Positions 7,871 to 15,566 are shown, numbered from the stretch's first letter. The stretch is 15,655 bases of DNA from RGIG1934 sp964492545 (GCA_964492545.1 CAZBKO010000049.1:1-15655); one strand, 5' to 3'. Numbers and translations: made by a program. The notes: generated by a model from the sequence alone, not told the origin.

Positions 7871-9778
7871 ATGCTGCTTGTATTGATTTTTGACTATATG
7901 AGAAACAAACATTTAAAGCTTTTTTCAACTAAATGTTTTAGATGCATGCTTGTAGCAACCGGATTTAACTTAATATTTGATATAATCACTGTATATACAA
8001 TATCCCATATGGATACTGTACCTCAAAGTGTCAACAGGGTGTTTCACCAGCTGTTTATTATGTCGGTAATAGTAAATGTTTTTATTGCATTTTTTTACAT
8101 ATTTGTACTGGCAAATGATCAGAAAAGATTAGGCAGCAGGAAAATGATGCTTGCATTGATTCCGATGATAATTGCAATTGTAATGGTCATATTTGGAAAA
8201 CTTAATTATCATGTGGGAGCGACAACAGTATATTCCTACGGACCGATGGCTTATACAGTATATGCATGTGGCTTTATATATTTTATTTTGGCACTGGCCG
8301 AAACATTTAATATACATAACAGTTTGAGACGAAATCAGAGAATTGCATCAAGAACCGGACTTATTATATGGGCTTCTGTACTTGTATATCAAATGATGAA
8401 CCCGGGAATTTTGCTGTCAGGCTTGGGACTGGTGCTGATGGTTCTTGCTACATATTTTTCGTTTGAAAATCCAATGGAGAATACGGACGGAGAAATAGAG
8501 ATTTTTAACAATGCAGCATTTCATAAGATGTTGAGCGAGTATTTTGAAGGAAATAACAAAGCGTACGTAATAAATGTAGTGTGCGATAACTATGATAGAA
8601 TCAATACTCTTTTAGGACACTCAAAAGGAATAGAGGCGTTGGTGTACACTAGAACAATAATAGAAAGATATTTTAACAATTATGTATTTAGGAGTGGCGA
8701 CAATTCATTGTGCTTCTTTATTGAGAATGAAGAAATAACGGAAACATCATCTATATATAGGAATATATTGAGGATGGAATACTCGCTAATGCATAACGAA
8801 TTCAGAAATGTAAAAATCGAGTACCATATTGACATTGTTGATATCAAAAAATATGCATCAGATAGAGATGATGTATGTGAGCTTATTAGTTACATGGCAA
8901 AAACACCGGTCAAAAAAGAAAATACTATCATAAAGGTTCTAGATAAGGCTATTCTAGATAAGAAGCTTCGACAGGACAAGATATATCAATTATTGGTGAA
9001 AGCACTTAAGGAGGATGGTTTTGAAATGTACTATCAGCCAATATTCTGGCCGGAAACAGGAATGATATCTTCAGCAGAAGCACTTATCAGAATGAAAGAG
9101 GACACAGAGCTTGGATACATTTCACCTGAGGAATTCATACCATTAGCCGAGGAAAAAGGGCTTATTATGGATATAGGTGATAAGGTTCTGAAAATGGTGT
9201 CAAGATTTATAAATGAAAATGAACTTATAGATACAGACATCAGATATATAGAGGTGAATTTGTCGGGAATACAGATTGTAGCCCCTGATATTGAGATGCG
9301 GGTTAAGGACATTGCCAGTCGTTATAAAATCCCGCCATCAATGATAAATCTTGAGATTACGGAGACAGCGGCAGTTGATGCCGGGTATTCCCTTTCAAAT
9401 AATATAAATGCATTAAAAAATGATGGATTTAGTTTTTCGATGGATGATTTTGGAACGGGATATTCCAATCTGGCACAAATGAATTCAGTGAGCTATGATC
9501 TTGTAAAAATAGATAAAAGCCTCATATGGCCTGCATTTGGATTTAAATGTGATGATGAAGAAAGCATACAAAAAGCAAAGGTTCTTCTTAATTCAGTAAT
9601 ACACATGCTTAAGAAGCTTGGAGTTGGAATTGTTGCTGAGGGAGTTGAGACAAAAGAAATGGTTGATTTTTTAAGCAAAGAAGGAGTTCATCATTTACAG
9701 GGTTATTATTATTCAAAACCTGTGTGTGGAGAGCAGTTTGCTGATAAATATATTGTTCACAAAGGAGATGCAATTTAG
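7871..9778 (+). CDS. 7-TM protein with degenerate GGDEF and intact EAL domain (c-di-GMP phosphodiesterase)
   Basis: Residues 1 to about 200 hold about seven membrane helices. A GGDEF-like domain follows, with the signature replaced by RSGDNS at 274-279, so cyclase activity is unlikely. The EAL domain (about 370-625) keeps the expected catalytic motifs: YYQPI, E403-A-L, VNLS, EITET, D525-D526-F-G-T-G, VKIDKS, E590-GVET and QGYYYSKP. It should hydrolyse c-di-GMP to pGpG at the inner face of the membrane. The start is uncertain. ATG 7871 has no Shine-Dalgarno sequence, and helix 1 clearly continues upstream (IAAIL). A better start is TTG 7829 with GGAGG at 7817-7821, but an in-frame TAG at 7853-7855 interrupts it. 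The gene may therefore be damaged, read through, or use a weak internal start. It lies between a hybrid kinase and an overlapping lipoprotein gene. Confidence 0.88.
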   Translation: MLLVLIFDYMRNKHLKLFSTKCFRCMLVATGFNLIFDIITVYTISHMDTVPQSVNRVFHQLFIMSVIVNVFIAFFYIFVLANDQKRLGSRKMMLALIPMIIAIVMVIFGKLNYHVGATTVYSYGPMAYTVYACGFIYFILALAETFNIHNSLRRNQRIASRTGLIIWASVLVYQMMNPGILLSGLGLVLMVLATYFSFENPMENTDGEIEIFNNAAFHKMLSEYFEGNNKAYVINVVCDNYDRINTLLGHSKGIEALVYTRTIIERYFNNYVFRSGDNSLCFFIENEEITETSSIYRNILRMEYSLMHNEFRNVKIEYHIDIVDIKKYASDRDDVCELISYMAKTPVKKENTIIKVLDKAILDKKLRQDKIYQLLVKALKEDGFEMYYQPIFWPETGMISSAEALIRMKEDTELGYISPEEFIPLAEEKGLIMDIGDKVLKMVSRFINENELIDTDIRYIEVNLSGIQIVAPDIEMRVKDIASRYKIPPSMINLEITETAAVDAGYSLSNNINALKNDGFSFSMDDFGTGYSNLAQMNSVSYDLVKIDKSLIWPAFGFKCDDEESIQKAKVLLNSVIHMLKKLGVGIVAEGVETKEMVDFLSKEGVHHLQGYYYSKPVCGEQFADKYIVHKGDAI

Positions 9779-11064
9779 TGAAAAGAAAATACGTGAGAGG
9801 CATTGCAGCGGCAGCCATAATAACATTTAGTCTGACAAGCTTTACAGCCTGTGCAGGAAGTCCGAAGTCATCTGCTAAGGATACGACAGCTGTATCAGAA
9901 AACACAACAAGCGAGAAAGAAACAGAAACAGAAACAGAGACTGAAACTGAACCAATTGTAAGTATAGATGAGGAAAACGAACAAAGTATTAAATTGAGCC
10001 GTCAAAAATTTGCAGATGTGTTGGCAACCTTGGGAATGGGTTATAAATGGCCGGATGATACGCTCGTAGATGAGGGTGACTATAGTTCAGTACTAAATAA
10101 TGAATTTTCTATATTTGATATAGATGGAGACGGAAATGAAGAACTGATAATAGCTTATACTTACACATCTAATGCAGGAATGAAATATGAAGTGTACGGA
10201 TATGATGTAGAAAAAGGTGCGCTTAACAGTGAATTGAAAATTTATCCGGCAGCTACACACTATAGTAATGGAATTACAATCGCGAATGAATCGCACAATC
10301 AGACATACTCGGATGTATGGCCATATCAGGTTTACAAATACAATGTAGCAGAGGATAAATATGACATTATTGCAAGCGTTTATGCGTGGGACAAATCATA
10401 CAGTGATAAAGATTATGATGGAAAGCCATTCCCAACGGACCAGGATAAAGACAAAGATGGAATTATTTACTATGTAACTGAAAATGATACTGAAACAATA
10501 ATGGACAAGACCGACTATGATGCATGGTATAAGAAATGCGTGGGCGATGATGATAAAATTGATTTGATATGGAATACATTGGAGCCAAAGAATTATGTAG
10601 AATATACGGAAGAATATCTTGAAATGTTGAAGAATACATATCTATCTAATGGCGGTGATGTCGACAATGATTTAGGAGTAATTCTACAGGATAATAATCT
10701 AAATATCGAAGAATTTGAGCAGGCAGTGAAAACGAAGCTGAATGCCAGCTGTGTAGATTCAGGATCTGACGAATATCTTACAAATTGCACTGTTGATGGA
10801 AAAAATGTGTTTGATATTAGAAAGGTAGATGCTGGTTCAGTTATTTATAAGGAGAAATACAGCGATATTACAATGTTTGGAGTGTATCCGGGAATGTCAC
10901 AGGCAGAGGCAGTCACCAAGATTGAGGAGTATGGATTCTACAAGAATGAATACGATTGTTATGTAACAGGAGAGGCAGCAAATAATCTGATGATATCAAT
11001 GACAATCGAGAATGGAAATGTTAAGGATGTTCAGTGCAGATACTATTGCGGATTTGCAGGATAA
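9778..11064 (+). CDS. Lipoprotein of unknown function with Asp-rich calcium-loop-like motifs
   Basis: A basic, hydrophobic N-terminus ends in FTAC, making Cys25 a likely lipidation site with a slightly atypical Phe at -3. An acidic low-complexity linker follows, including an ET repeat at residues 48-58. At D114 a DIDGDGNEE motif resembles the calcium-binding loops of EF-hand, dockerin or VCBS/FG-GAP repeats, and a second Asp-rich run (DQDKDKDG) occurs later. The last roughly 70 residues (GVYPGMSQAEAVTKIEEYG and onward) look like a separate small alpha/beta module, perhaps akin to small lipoprotein domains with a PGMS/T turn. The GTG start at 9778 overlaps the EAL stop codon by one base, with AAGGAG at 9762-9767, so translation is probably coupled. 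It likely sits on the outer membrane face and may modulate the preceding membrane sensors. That role is inferred from position only. Confidence 0.85.
   Translation: MKRKYVRGIAAAAIITFSLTSFTACAGSPKSSAKDTTAVSENTTSEKETETETETETEPIVSIDEENEQSIKLSRQKFADVLATLGMGYKWPDDTLVDEGDYSSVLNNEFSIFDIDGDGNEELIIAYTYTSNAGMKYEVYGYDVEKGALNSELKIYPAATHYSNGITIANESHNQTYSDVWPYQVYKYNVAEDKYDIIASVYAWDKSYSDKDYDGKPFPTDQDKDKDGIIYYVTENDTETIMDKTDYDAWYKKCVGDDDKIDLIWNTLEPKNYVEYTEEYLEMLKNTYLSNGGDVDNDLGVILQDNNLNIEEFEQAVKTKLNASCVDSGSDEYLTNCTVDGKNVFDIRKVDAGSVIYKEKYSDITMFGVYPGMSQAEAVTKIEEYGFYKNEYDCYVTGEAANNLMISMTIENGNVKDVQCRYYCGFAG
9919..9951 (+). repeat. Short in-frame hexanucleotide repeat encoding (Glu-Thr)n
   Basis: Three perfect GAAACA units, two diverged units (GAGACT, GAAACT) and a final GAA encode the ET linker of the lipoprotein. 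The 6-bp unit keeps the frame if it expands or contracts, so only linker length would vary. Confidence 0.8.
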
Positions 11065-11068
11065 AAAG

Positions 11069-11096
11069 TTGACAAATTATAATTATTTGATATAAT
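11069..11096 (+). promoter_or_regulatory. Consensus promoter of the MATE riboswitch unit
   Basis: Perfect TTGACA at 11069-11074 and perfect TATAAT at 11091-11096 are separated by 16 nt. Transcription would start near 11102, just before the structured leader. It begins 5 nt after the lipoprotein stop codon. Confidence 0.9.
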
Positions 11097-11101
11097 AGCA
11101 C

Positions 11102-11165
11102 AGTCGGACGGCACATAATGTGCCTTGCAAGGTGTCTTGAAATCAAGATTCCCGGATGGACATGT
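11102..11165 (+). ncRNA. Riboswitch aptamer resembling the guanidine-IV (mepA) motif
   Basis: The leader contains a GGCACA/TGTGCC hairpin (11110-11115 with 11119-11124), a single-stranded TTGCAAGGTG segment, a TCTTG/CAAGA hairpin with AAAT loop (11135-11148) and a TTCCCGGATGGAC segment. Outer CGG/CCG pairing (11105-11107 with 11152-11154) is possible. An intrinsic terminator follows directly, and the controlled gene is a MATE exporter. This arrangement and, from memory, the conserved blocks match the mepA motif, known as the guanidine-IV riboswitch of Clostridia, which turns on MATE guanidine exporters. A covariance-model search would settle it. Other MATE-linked leaders such as ykkC (guanidine-I) do not fit what I see. 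Confidence 0.7.
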
Positions 11166-11171
11166 AATCAT

Positions 11172-11209
11172 GGCCAGATAAGATAACTCTTATCTGGCCT
11201 TATTTTTTT
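11172..11209 (+). terminator. Intrinsic terminator (riboswitch expression platform)
   Basis: A perfect 12-bp stem pairs 11172-11183 with 11188-11199 around a TAAC loop and is followed by TTATTTTTTT. The T-run touches the GGAGGA ribosome binding site of the MATE gene, so the hairpin must be avoided for expression. This fits ligand-controlled attenuation, and it would also stop read-through from the lipoprotein operon. Confidence 0.92.
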
Positions 11210-11219
11210 GGAGGAAATG

Positions 11220-12542
11220 ATGAATTTACTAAAAGATAACATTAAGACACTTTATTGGCGATTTCTTATACCTTCGCTTGGAAGCGCCATGGTGATGTCA
11301 ATTTATACATTGACAGACGCAATTGTAATAGGTAAGGGTGTATCGGCTGATGCACTTGCAGCACTAAGTATAACAACTCCACTACTATGTATTTTAATGT
11401 CAACCGGCATATTATTTGGTGTGGGAAGCTCGGTTCAAATGAGTGTTCACAAGGGAACGGGAAACATTCGAAAAGCAAATAATTATTTTACAGTTTCTCT
11501 AATAGTGCTGTCGTTAATCACACTGGTATTGTGGGGAACATACATAATTGGTATGCCTGCATTTTTAAGGATAATTGGAGCAAATGATAAATTGTATCCA
11601 TATGCATTTTCGTATATGAAATATATAGATATATTTATACCGGCAGCAGTATTTTCAAATTACGTAGCAATAATTGTGAGAGCTGATAATGACCCCAATC
11701 GTGCTATGCTCGGAGTTATATCAGGAGGTATTGCAAATGTAGTACTTGATATATTGTTTGTATTTGAATTTAAACTCGGTATTGGAGGAGCGGCTCTCGC
11801 ATCAGCCATAGGAATGGTTATTCAGGTGTCCATAGGAATGACACATTTTATGTCCTGCAGGAACACCATAAAAATAGTCAGGCCTAAAGAAATGGTAAGC
11901 AGTATTTGCAGAATTATAGGAAACGGGATACCAAGTTTCTTTAATGAATTTGCCAATGGATTTATTGTGCTCCTGTTCAATATTCAGATTTTAAAGTACT
12001 GTGGCAATGTTTCATTATCTGTTTACAGCGTTATATCAAATTGTGTGATTTTGTTTAATTCTCTCTTTACCGGTGTAGGACAGTCTATACAGCCAATTGT
12101 TGCAACTAATTTCGGGGCTGGAAATAGAGATAGGATTAAAACAGTTAAGAAAATGTCGATTATAACAATAGTGCTAATGGGGACAATATTTTCTGCTGTC
12201 GGAATAATATTTCCCAAAATTGTAAGCAGAATATTTGTAGGTGCGGATGCTGAAATGGAAAGAATTGCTGACATGGCAATTAGATTATATTTTGTGACAT
12301 TTTTGCCTATGGGTGTGAATTTGTTGACATCATATTATCTTCAGGCCGTATTAAAGGCGAAGCAGTCGCTGTGCATATCGTTATGCAGAAACATTTTCTT
12401 AAGCTGCCTGTTTATAATGATATTTCCGATAATATTTGGTGCGGACAGCTTGTGGATTGTCATGCCAATAGTAGAAGGAGTCGTGCTTATTATTAGCATT
12501 GTATTTATGCTGAGAAATTCCACAGAAATAACTTCGGGTTGA
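11220..12542 (+). CDS. MATE family efflux transporter, MepA-like
   Basis: This 440-residue membrane protein has about twelve hydrophobic helices in two repeated halves, as expected for MATE cation/drug antiporters of 440-460 residues. The N-terminus (WRFLIPSLGSAMVMSIYTLTDAIVIG) shows the typical MATE opening, with the TDAIVIG segment and conserved polar residues in helix 1. The second half contains the equivalent FNSLFTGVGQSIQPIVATNFGAGN segment. It should export small cations or drugs using a sodium or proton gradient. The leader suggests guanidinium as inducer and possible substrate. I chose ATG 11220, 5 nt from GGAGG at 11210-11214, rather than TTG 11208, which overlaps the T-run and ribosome binding site. 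ATG 11217 is a near-equal alternative. The gene symbol is withheld because subfamily membership was not tested. Confidence 0.9.
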   Translation: MNLLKDNIKTLYWRFLIPSLGSAMVMSIYTLTDAIVIGKGVSADALAALSITTPLLCILMSTGILFGVGSSVQMSVHKGTGNIRKANNYFTVSLIVLSLITLVLWGTYIIGMPAFLRIIGANDKLYPYAFSYMKYIDIFIPAAVFSNYVAIIVRADNDPNRAMLGVISGGIANVVLDILFVFEFKLGIGGAALASAIGMVIQVSIGMTHFMSCRNTIKIVRPKEMVSSICRIIGNGIPSFFNEFANGFIVLLFNIQILKYCGNVSLSVYSVISNCVILFNSLFTGVGQSIQPIVATNFGAGNRDRIKTVKKMSIITIVLMGTIFSAVGIIFPKIVSRIFVGADAEMERIADMAIRLYFVTFLPMGVNLLTSYYLQAVLKAKQSLCISLCRNIFLSCLFIMIFPIIFGADSLWIVMPIVEGVVLIISIVFMLRNSTEITSG

Positions 12543-12566
12543 CATATTATTCAATAAAGGTATAAT
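12539..12566 (+). promoter_or_regulatory. Promoter of argC
   Basis: Perfect TTGACA at 12539-12544 overlaps the MATE stop codon (12540-12542), and perfect TATAAT at 12561-12566 follows after 16 nt. The start site would lie near 12573, giving a leader of about 33 nt. AAGGAAGG at 12590-12597 serves argC. I see no arginine operator that I could defend. Confidence 0.88.
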
Positions 12567-12605
12567 GAATAATTATACAATTTATGATAAAGGAAGGTAT
12601 TACTT

Positions 12606-13556
12606 ATGAAGACTAAGATATTTATAGATGGCAGCGAAGGTACTACTGGGTTACGTATATTTGAACGTTTTGAGGGTCGAGATGATATAGAATTACTCAA
12701 GATTCCGTCAGAACTTAGAAAAGATCCAAAGGAGATTAAGAAGTATATTAATGCATCTGATATTACCTTTTTATGTTTGCCGGACGCAGCAGCGAGAGAA
12801 GCGGTTGCTCTTGTGGATAATGATAATGTTAGAATAATTGATACATCTACAGCTCATAGAACAGAACAGGGATGGGCATATGGCTATCCTGAATTATCTA
12901 AAGAACATCGTGAGGCAATTAAGAACGGCAAGAGAATAGCTGTTCCGGGATGTCATGCGACAGGATTTATTACGCTGGCTTATCCACTTGTGGCTGGTGG
13001 AATTCTTCCAAGTGACTATCCTATATCAGCATTTTCACTTACAGGCTATAGCGGTGGTGGCAAAAAGATGATAGCTGAGTATGAGGCCGAAGATAGAATA
13101 GAGGAGCTTAAGGCACCAAGGGAATATGCTTTAGGACAGACACATAAGCACCTTAAGGAAATGAAGGCAATAACAGGGCTTGATAGATTACCTTTATTTT
13201 CCCCAATCGTTGCAGATTATTACAGTGGAATGGTTGTAACGATTCCTTTATATGTTGATATGTTAAAGGGTGATAATACACCTGAAAGTATCCACAATTT
13301 CTTTGAGAAATATTATGATGGAGAACAATTCATAAAGGTTATGCCATTTGGAGCAGAAGCTGATTCAAGAGGATTTCTTGGTGGAAACGGATGCTCAGGC
13401 TGGGACGGAATTCAGATATTTGTAACAGGAAATGAAGACAGAATATTAGTGTCAACAAGATTTGATAACTTGGGTAAAGGTGCATCAGGGGCAGCAATAC
13501 AATGCCTTAATATTATGCTTGGATGCGATGAGAGCAAAGGATTGAACTTATTATAG
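12606..13556 (+). CDS. argC: N-acetyl-gamma-glutamyl-phosphate reductase, short (type 2) form
   Basis: ArgC catalyses the NADPH-dependent reduction of N-acetyl-glutamyl phosphate to the semialdehyde, the third step of arginine biosynthesis in the cytoplasm. The 316-residue length fits the short type 2 family, whereas the common form has about 340-350. An NADP-binding turn is visible at residues 9-15 (GSEGTTG). The catalytic cysteine is Cys116 in PGCHATGF, and GYSGGGKKM and GKGASGAAIQ are further family landmarks. The gene has its own promoter and a terminator just downstream, so it is monocistronic here. No other arginine gene lies in the window. The start is the ATG at 12606, 8 nt after the Shine-Dalgarno sequence. 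Confidence 0.95.
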   Translation: MKTKIFIDGSEGTTGLRIFERFEGRDDIELLKIPSELRKDPKEIKKYINASDITFLCLPDAAAREAVALVDNDNVRIIDTSTAHRTEQGWAYGYPELSKEHREAIKNGKRIAVPGCHATGFITLAYPLVAGGILPSDYPISAFSLTGYSGGGKKMIAEYEAEDRIEELKAPREYALGQTHKHLKEMKAITGLDRLPLFSPIVADYYSGMVVTIPLYVDMLKGDNTPESIHNFFEKYYDGEQFIKVMPFGAEADSRGFLGGNGCSGWDGIQIFVTGNEDRILVSTRFDNLGKGASGAAIQCLNIMLGCDESKGLNLL

Positions 13557-13589
13557 TTAAGCAGACAGCTACGGGATGCTGTGAAAATA

Positions 13590-13634
13590 AAAACGCTAAG
13601 GTACGTATTTGATAATACACAGCCTTGGCGTTTT
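13590..13634. terminator. Bidirectional hairpin terminator between argC and the HD-GYP gene
   Basis: A 12-bp stem pairs 13590-13601 with 13623-13634 (one U-G wobble on the plus strand). An inner GTATT/AATAC stem with a TGAT loop extends it. A-rich and T-rich flanks give a T-run on each strand. The minus-strand gene ends at 13639, so both convergent genes probably use it. Confidence 0.88.
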
Positions 13635-13638
13635 CTAT

Positions 13639-15273
13639 TTATCCTACGCGTTTTATATCTTCAATAACGCTGAGAAATACATCGACTATAACCGGATCAA
13701 AATGCTGTCCTGAACCTTCTTTTATAATTTCAATTGATTTCTCGTAAGAATAGCCCTTCTTATATGGACGTTCTGAAATAAGTGCCTCAAAAACATCTGT
13801 GATAGCCATAATTCTTGCTGACAAAGGAATATCGTAACCTTTAAGACCACACGGATAACCGGAACCATCCCATTTTTCGTGGTGATAATTAGCAACATCT
13901 CTTGCTACCTTTAGATAATCATCATGTTCAACCTCTTTTAAAATCTCTTCAATCATATTAGCACCTATGGCAGGGTGTGTTTTGATAATCTCAAATTCCT
14001 CAGGAGTAAGTCTTGCAGGTTTGCATAAAATGGAATCAGGAATTGCAATTTTTCCAATATCGTGGAGAGGGGCAGCTTGAATAATATTATCAACCTGCGC
14101 ATCTGTAAGCTCATCCGGATAGCAGCCCTGAGTCTTCAAGGCATGTGTTACTATTCGAACATAAGCACTTGTCCTCTTGACATGCTGTCCTGTAACACCA
14201 TCTCTAGCTTCAATTATGCTGGCAAGACTTGTGATAACTGTGCTTTGCATGTATTTGAGCTGCTCGGTCTGGTCAGCAACTGCGGCCTCAAGGTTGCGTG
14301 TATAGTTGTAGGAATCTGTAATATCATTAAGAACTATCATCTTACCTCTTACAACACGCTTAGAATAAACAACTTGAATTCTTGCAGAATAAACACGCTT
14401 ATTCTTTATGTAATTCTCGCGGGAATACACAAGCCCAAACAGATAATCGATGATTTCCCGTGTAGAGGGTTTGGCAAGCTCCGGAAAAATATCTGTTGCA
14501 ATTTGATTAAAATACAAAAGTCTGTTAGCATTATCAAGAACAACAATTCCATTATCAAGATTATCAAGAACACTATCCTTGGCTAACTCAATGGTATCAA
14601 AGAAGCCTGTTTTTATAAATGTAAGGAATATGGTAATCGATGAAATAACATAAGCTGCTGCGGTAATGTCATAACCATGGGTAATACCTGATAAAAACAT
14701 TGTATAGCCGGCTAAAGGAACAATAGTAATCAGCATGAGAACCAGTATCTGATGCTTCTCTTTCTTATTAGAGACCTGTCGGTATCTGAAAATGCAAATC
14801 AGTGGAATCAACAGCAGATAAATAATGCAGGTTACTCCGTAAATATAGTAGAAGATGCCATGGGACAGCACAACATGTGGAAATAATCCGCTTGAAGTAA
14901 ATGTGGCAGATGTATAGTATAAGTTGGTATAGTCGCTAAATAACACAAGAAATGCAATTACCGTATGAAAACAGAACAGGATATAAATGATATATTTGGA
15001 TAAACGAATGGCACAATATTTTACAATGAATAATAGCATAAGCAGGCTTACGTATACCTTCCCAAAATATGTGAACCTGATTGCCAGAAGTGATTCCCCC
15101 AGGGATGTTGAATGCATCTCCAATAGATAACCCAGGGAATTGATGAAGCTGCATATTGTAAACATAAGAAAAAGAGACGTTAGTGAAGATGGTCTCTGTT
15201 TGAGTACATATAAAATTTCCAGTATTAGTATTATGATTCCAATGGATTGAAAGGAAGTCAGCAATGTGTACAT
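13639..15273 (-). CDS. 7-TM/PAS/HD-GYP sensor protein, probable c-di-GMP phosphodiesterase
   Basis: Residues 1 to about 224 contain seven hydrophobic helices, resembling the seven-helix N-terminal region found on some histidine kinases. Residues about 225-335 look like a PAS domain (DNLDNGIVVLDNANRLLYFN segment), followed by a short coiled coil. The C-terminal domain (about 356-540) is a complete HD-GYP unit: GQHVKRT, H404-D405 in HDIGK, THPAIGANMI, then HHEKWDGSGYP with the GYP signature and ARIMAITDVFEAL. These motifs predict metal-dependent hydrolysis of c-di-GMP at the inner membrane face. The ATG at 15273 is preceded by AGAGGTGA, and a consensus promoter lies just upstream on the minus strand. 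It is the second predicted c-di-GMP hydrolase in the window, and no intact diguanylate cyclase is present. Confidence 0.93.
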   Translation of the reverse strand: MYTLLTSFQSIGIIILILEILYVLKQRPSSLTSLFLMFTICSFINSLGYLLEMHSTSLGESLLAIRFTYFGKVYVSLLMLLFIVKYCAIRLSKYIIYILFCFHTVIAFLVLFSDYTNLYYTSATFTSSGLFPHVVLSHGIFYYIYGVTCIIYLLLIPLICIFRYRQVSNKKEKHQILVLMLITIVPLAGYTMFLSGITHGYDITAAAYVISSITIFLTFIKTGFFDTIELAKDSVLDNLDNGIVVLDNANRLLYFNQIATDIFPELAKPSTREIIDYLFGLVYSRENYIKNKRVYSARIQVVYSKRVVRGKMIVLNDITDSYNYTRNLEAAVADQTEQLKYMQSTVITSLASIIEARDGVTGQHVKRTSAYVRIVTHALKTQGCYPDELTDAQVDNIIQAAPLHDIGKIAIPDSILCKPARLTPEEFEIIKTHPAIGANMIEEILKEVEHDDYLKVARDVANYHHEKWDGSGYPCGLKGYDIPLSARIMAITDVFEALISERPYKKGYSYEKSIEIIKEGSGQHFDPVIVDVFLSVIEDIKRVG

Positions 15274-15297
15274 AAAGTCACCTCTCTAGATATGTAT

Positions 15298-15326
15298 ATT
15301 ATATAATTTATAGTGTGACTGGTCAA
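15298..15326 (-). promoter_or_regulatory. Promoter of the HD-GYP gene
   Basis: On the minus strand TTGACC (15326-15321) and perfect TATAAT (15303-15298) are separated by 17 nt. The start site would fall about 18 nt before the start codon, which leaves room for the AGAGGTGA site only. Confidence 0.85.
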
Positions 15327-15399
15327 TTGAGTTATTGTTTATAAATAGTTAATAAACAGCAATGCTCAAAACGGAAACAGTATATCCATTTGTTTTTTT

Positions 15400-15566
15400 G
15401 CAAAAGAAAAGACACCCATCGCGACTGAGTGTCTTCTTCTCTGCCCATTCCGTTAGGGCTATATTCTAATAAAAGAATAAGGAGATTGTATTCCTGGCCT
15501 TCAAAACAGGAATACAACAATGAAAAAAATAAAAAAATAAAAAGTAATAATAGTGTTTGTAGCACA
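15400..15566 (-). ncRNA. Candidate small structured RNA, family not recognised
   Basis: A minus-strand promoter at 15600-15572 and a minus-strand terminator at about 15434-15400 bracket roughly 165 nt without a credible gene. In transcript order it holds a U-rich 5' segment and a perfect 11-bp hairpin (15507-15517 with 15486-15496, 10-nt loop). An ATTCT/AGAAT hairpin (15478-15463), a GCCC/GGGC hairpin (15459-15443) and the terminator stem follow. It could be a free small RNA, or a leader reaching the HD-GYP gene after read-through, since that gene begins about 130 nt further on. I could not match it to 6S, SRP, tmRNA or a known riboswitch by eye. Confidence 0.6.
15401..15434 (-). terminator. 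Intrinsic terminator of the minus-strand candidate RNA
   Basis: A 9-bp stem pairs 15434-15426 with 15418-15410 in minus-strand orientation, followed by TTTTCTTTT. One pair is U-G on the minus transcript but would be a C-A mismatch on the plus transcript, so the structure favours minus-strand transcription. Confidence 0.82.

Noticed and set aside
13565..13582. Small ACAGC/GCTGT hairpin after argC
   Set aside because: It has only 5 bp and no T-run. The larger hairpin at 13590-13634 is the convincing terminator.
14062..14586. Plus-strand 174-codon open frame
   Set aside because: It lies opposite the HD-GYP catalytic and PAS regions, which carry clear conserved motifs. It looks like an antisense shadow.
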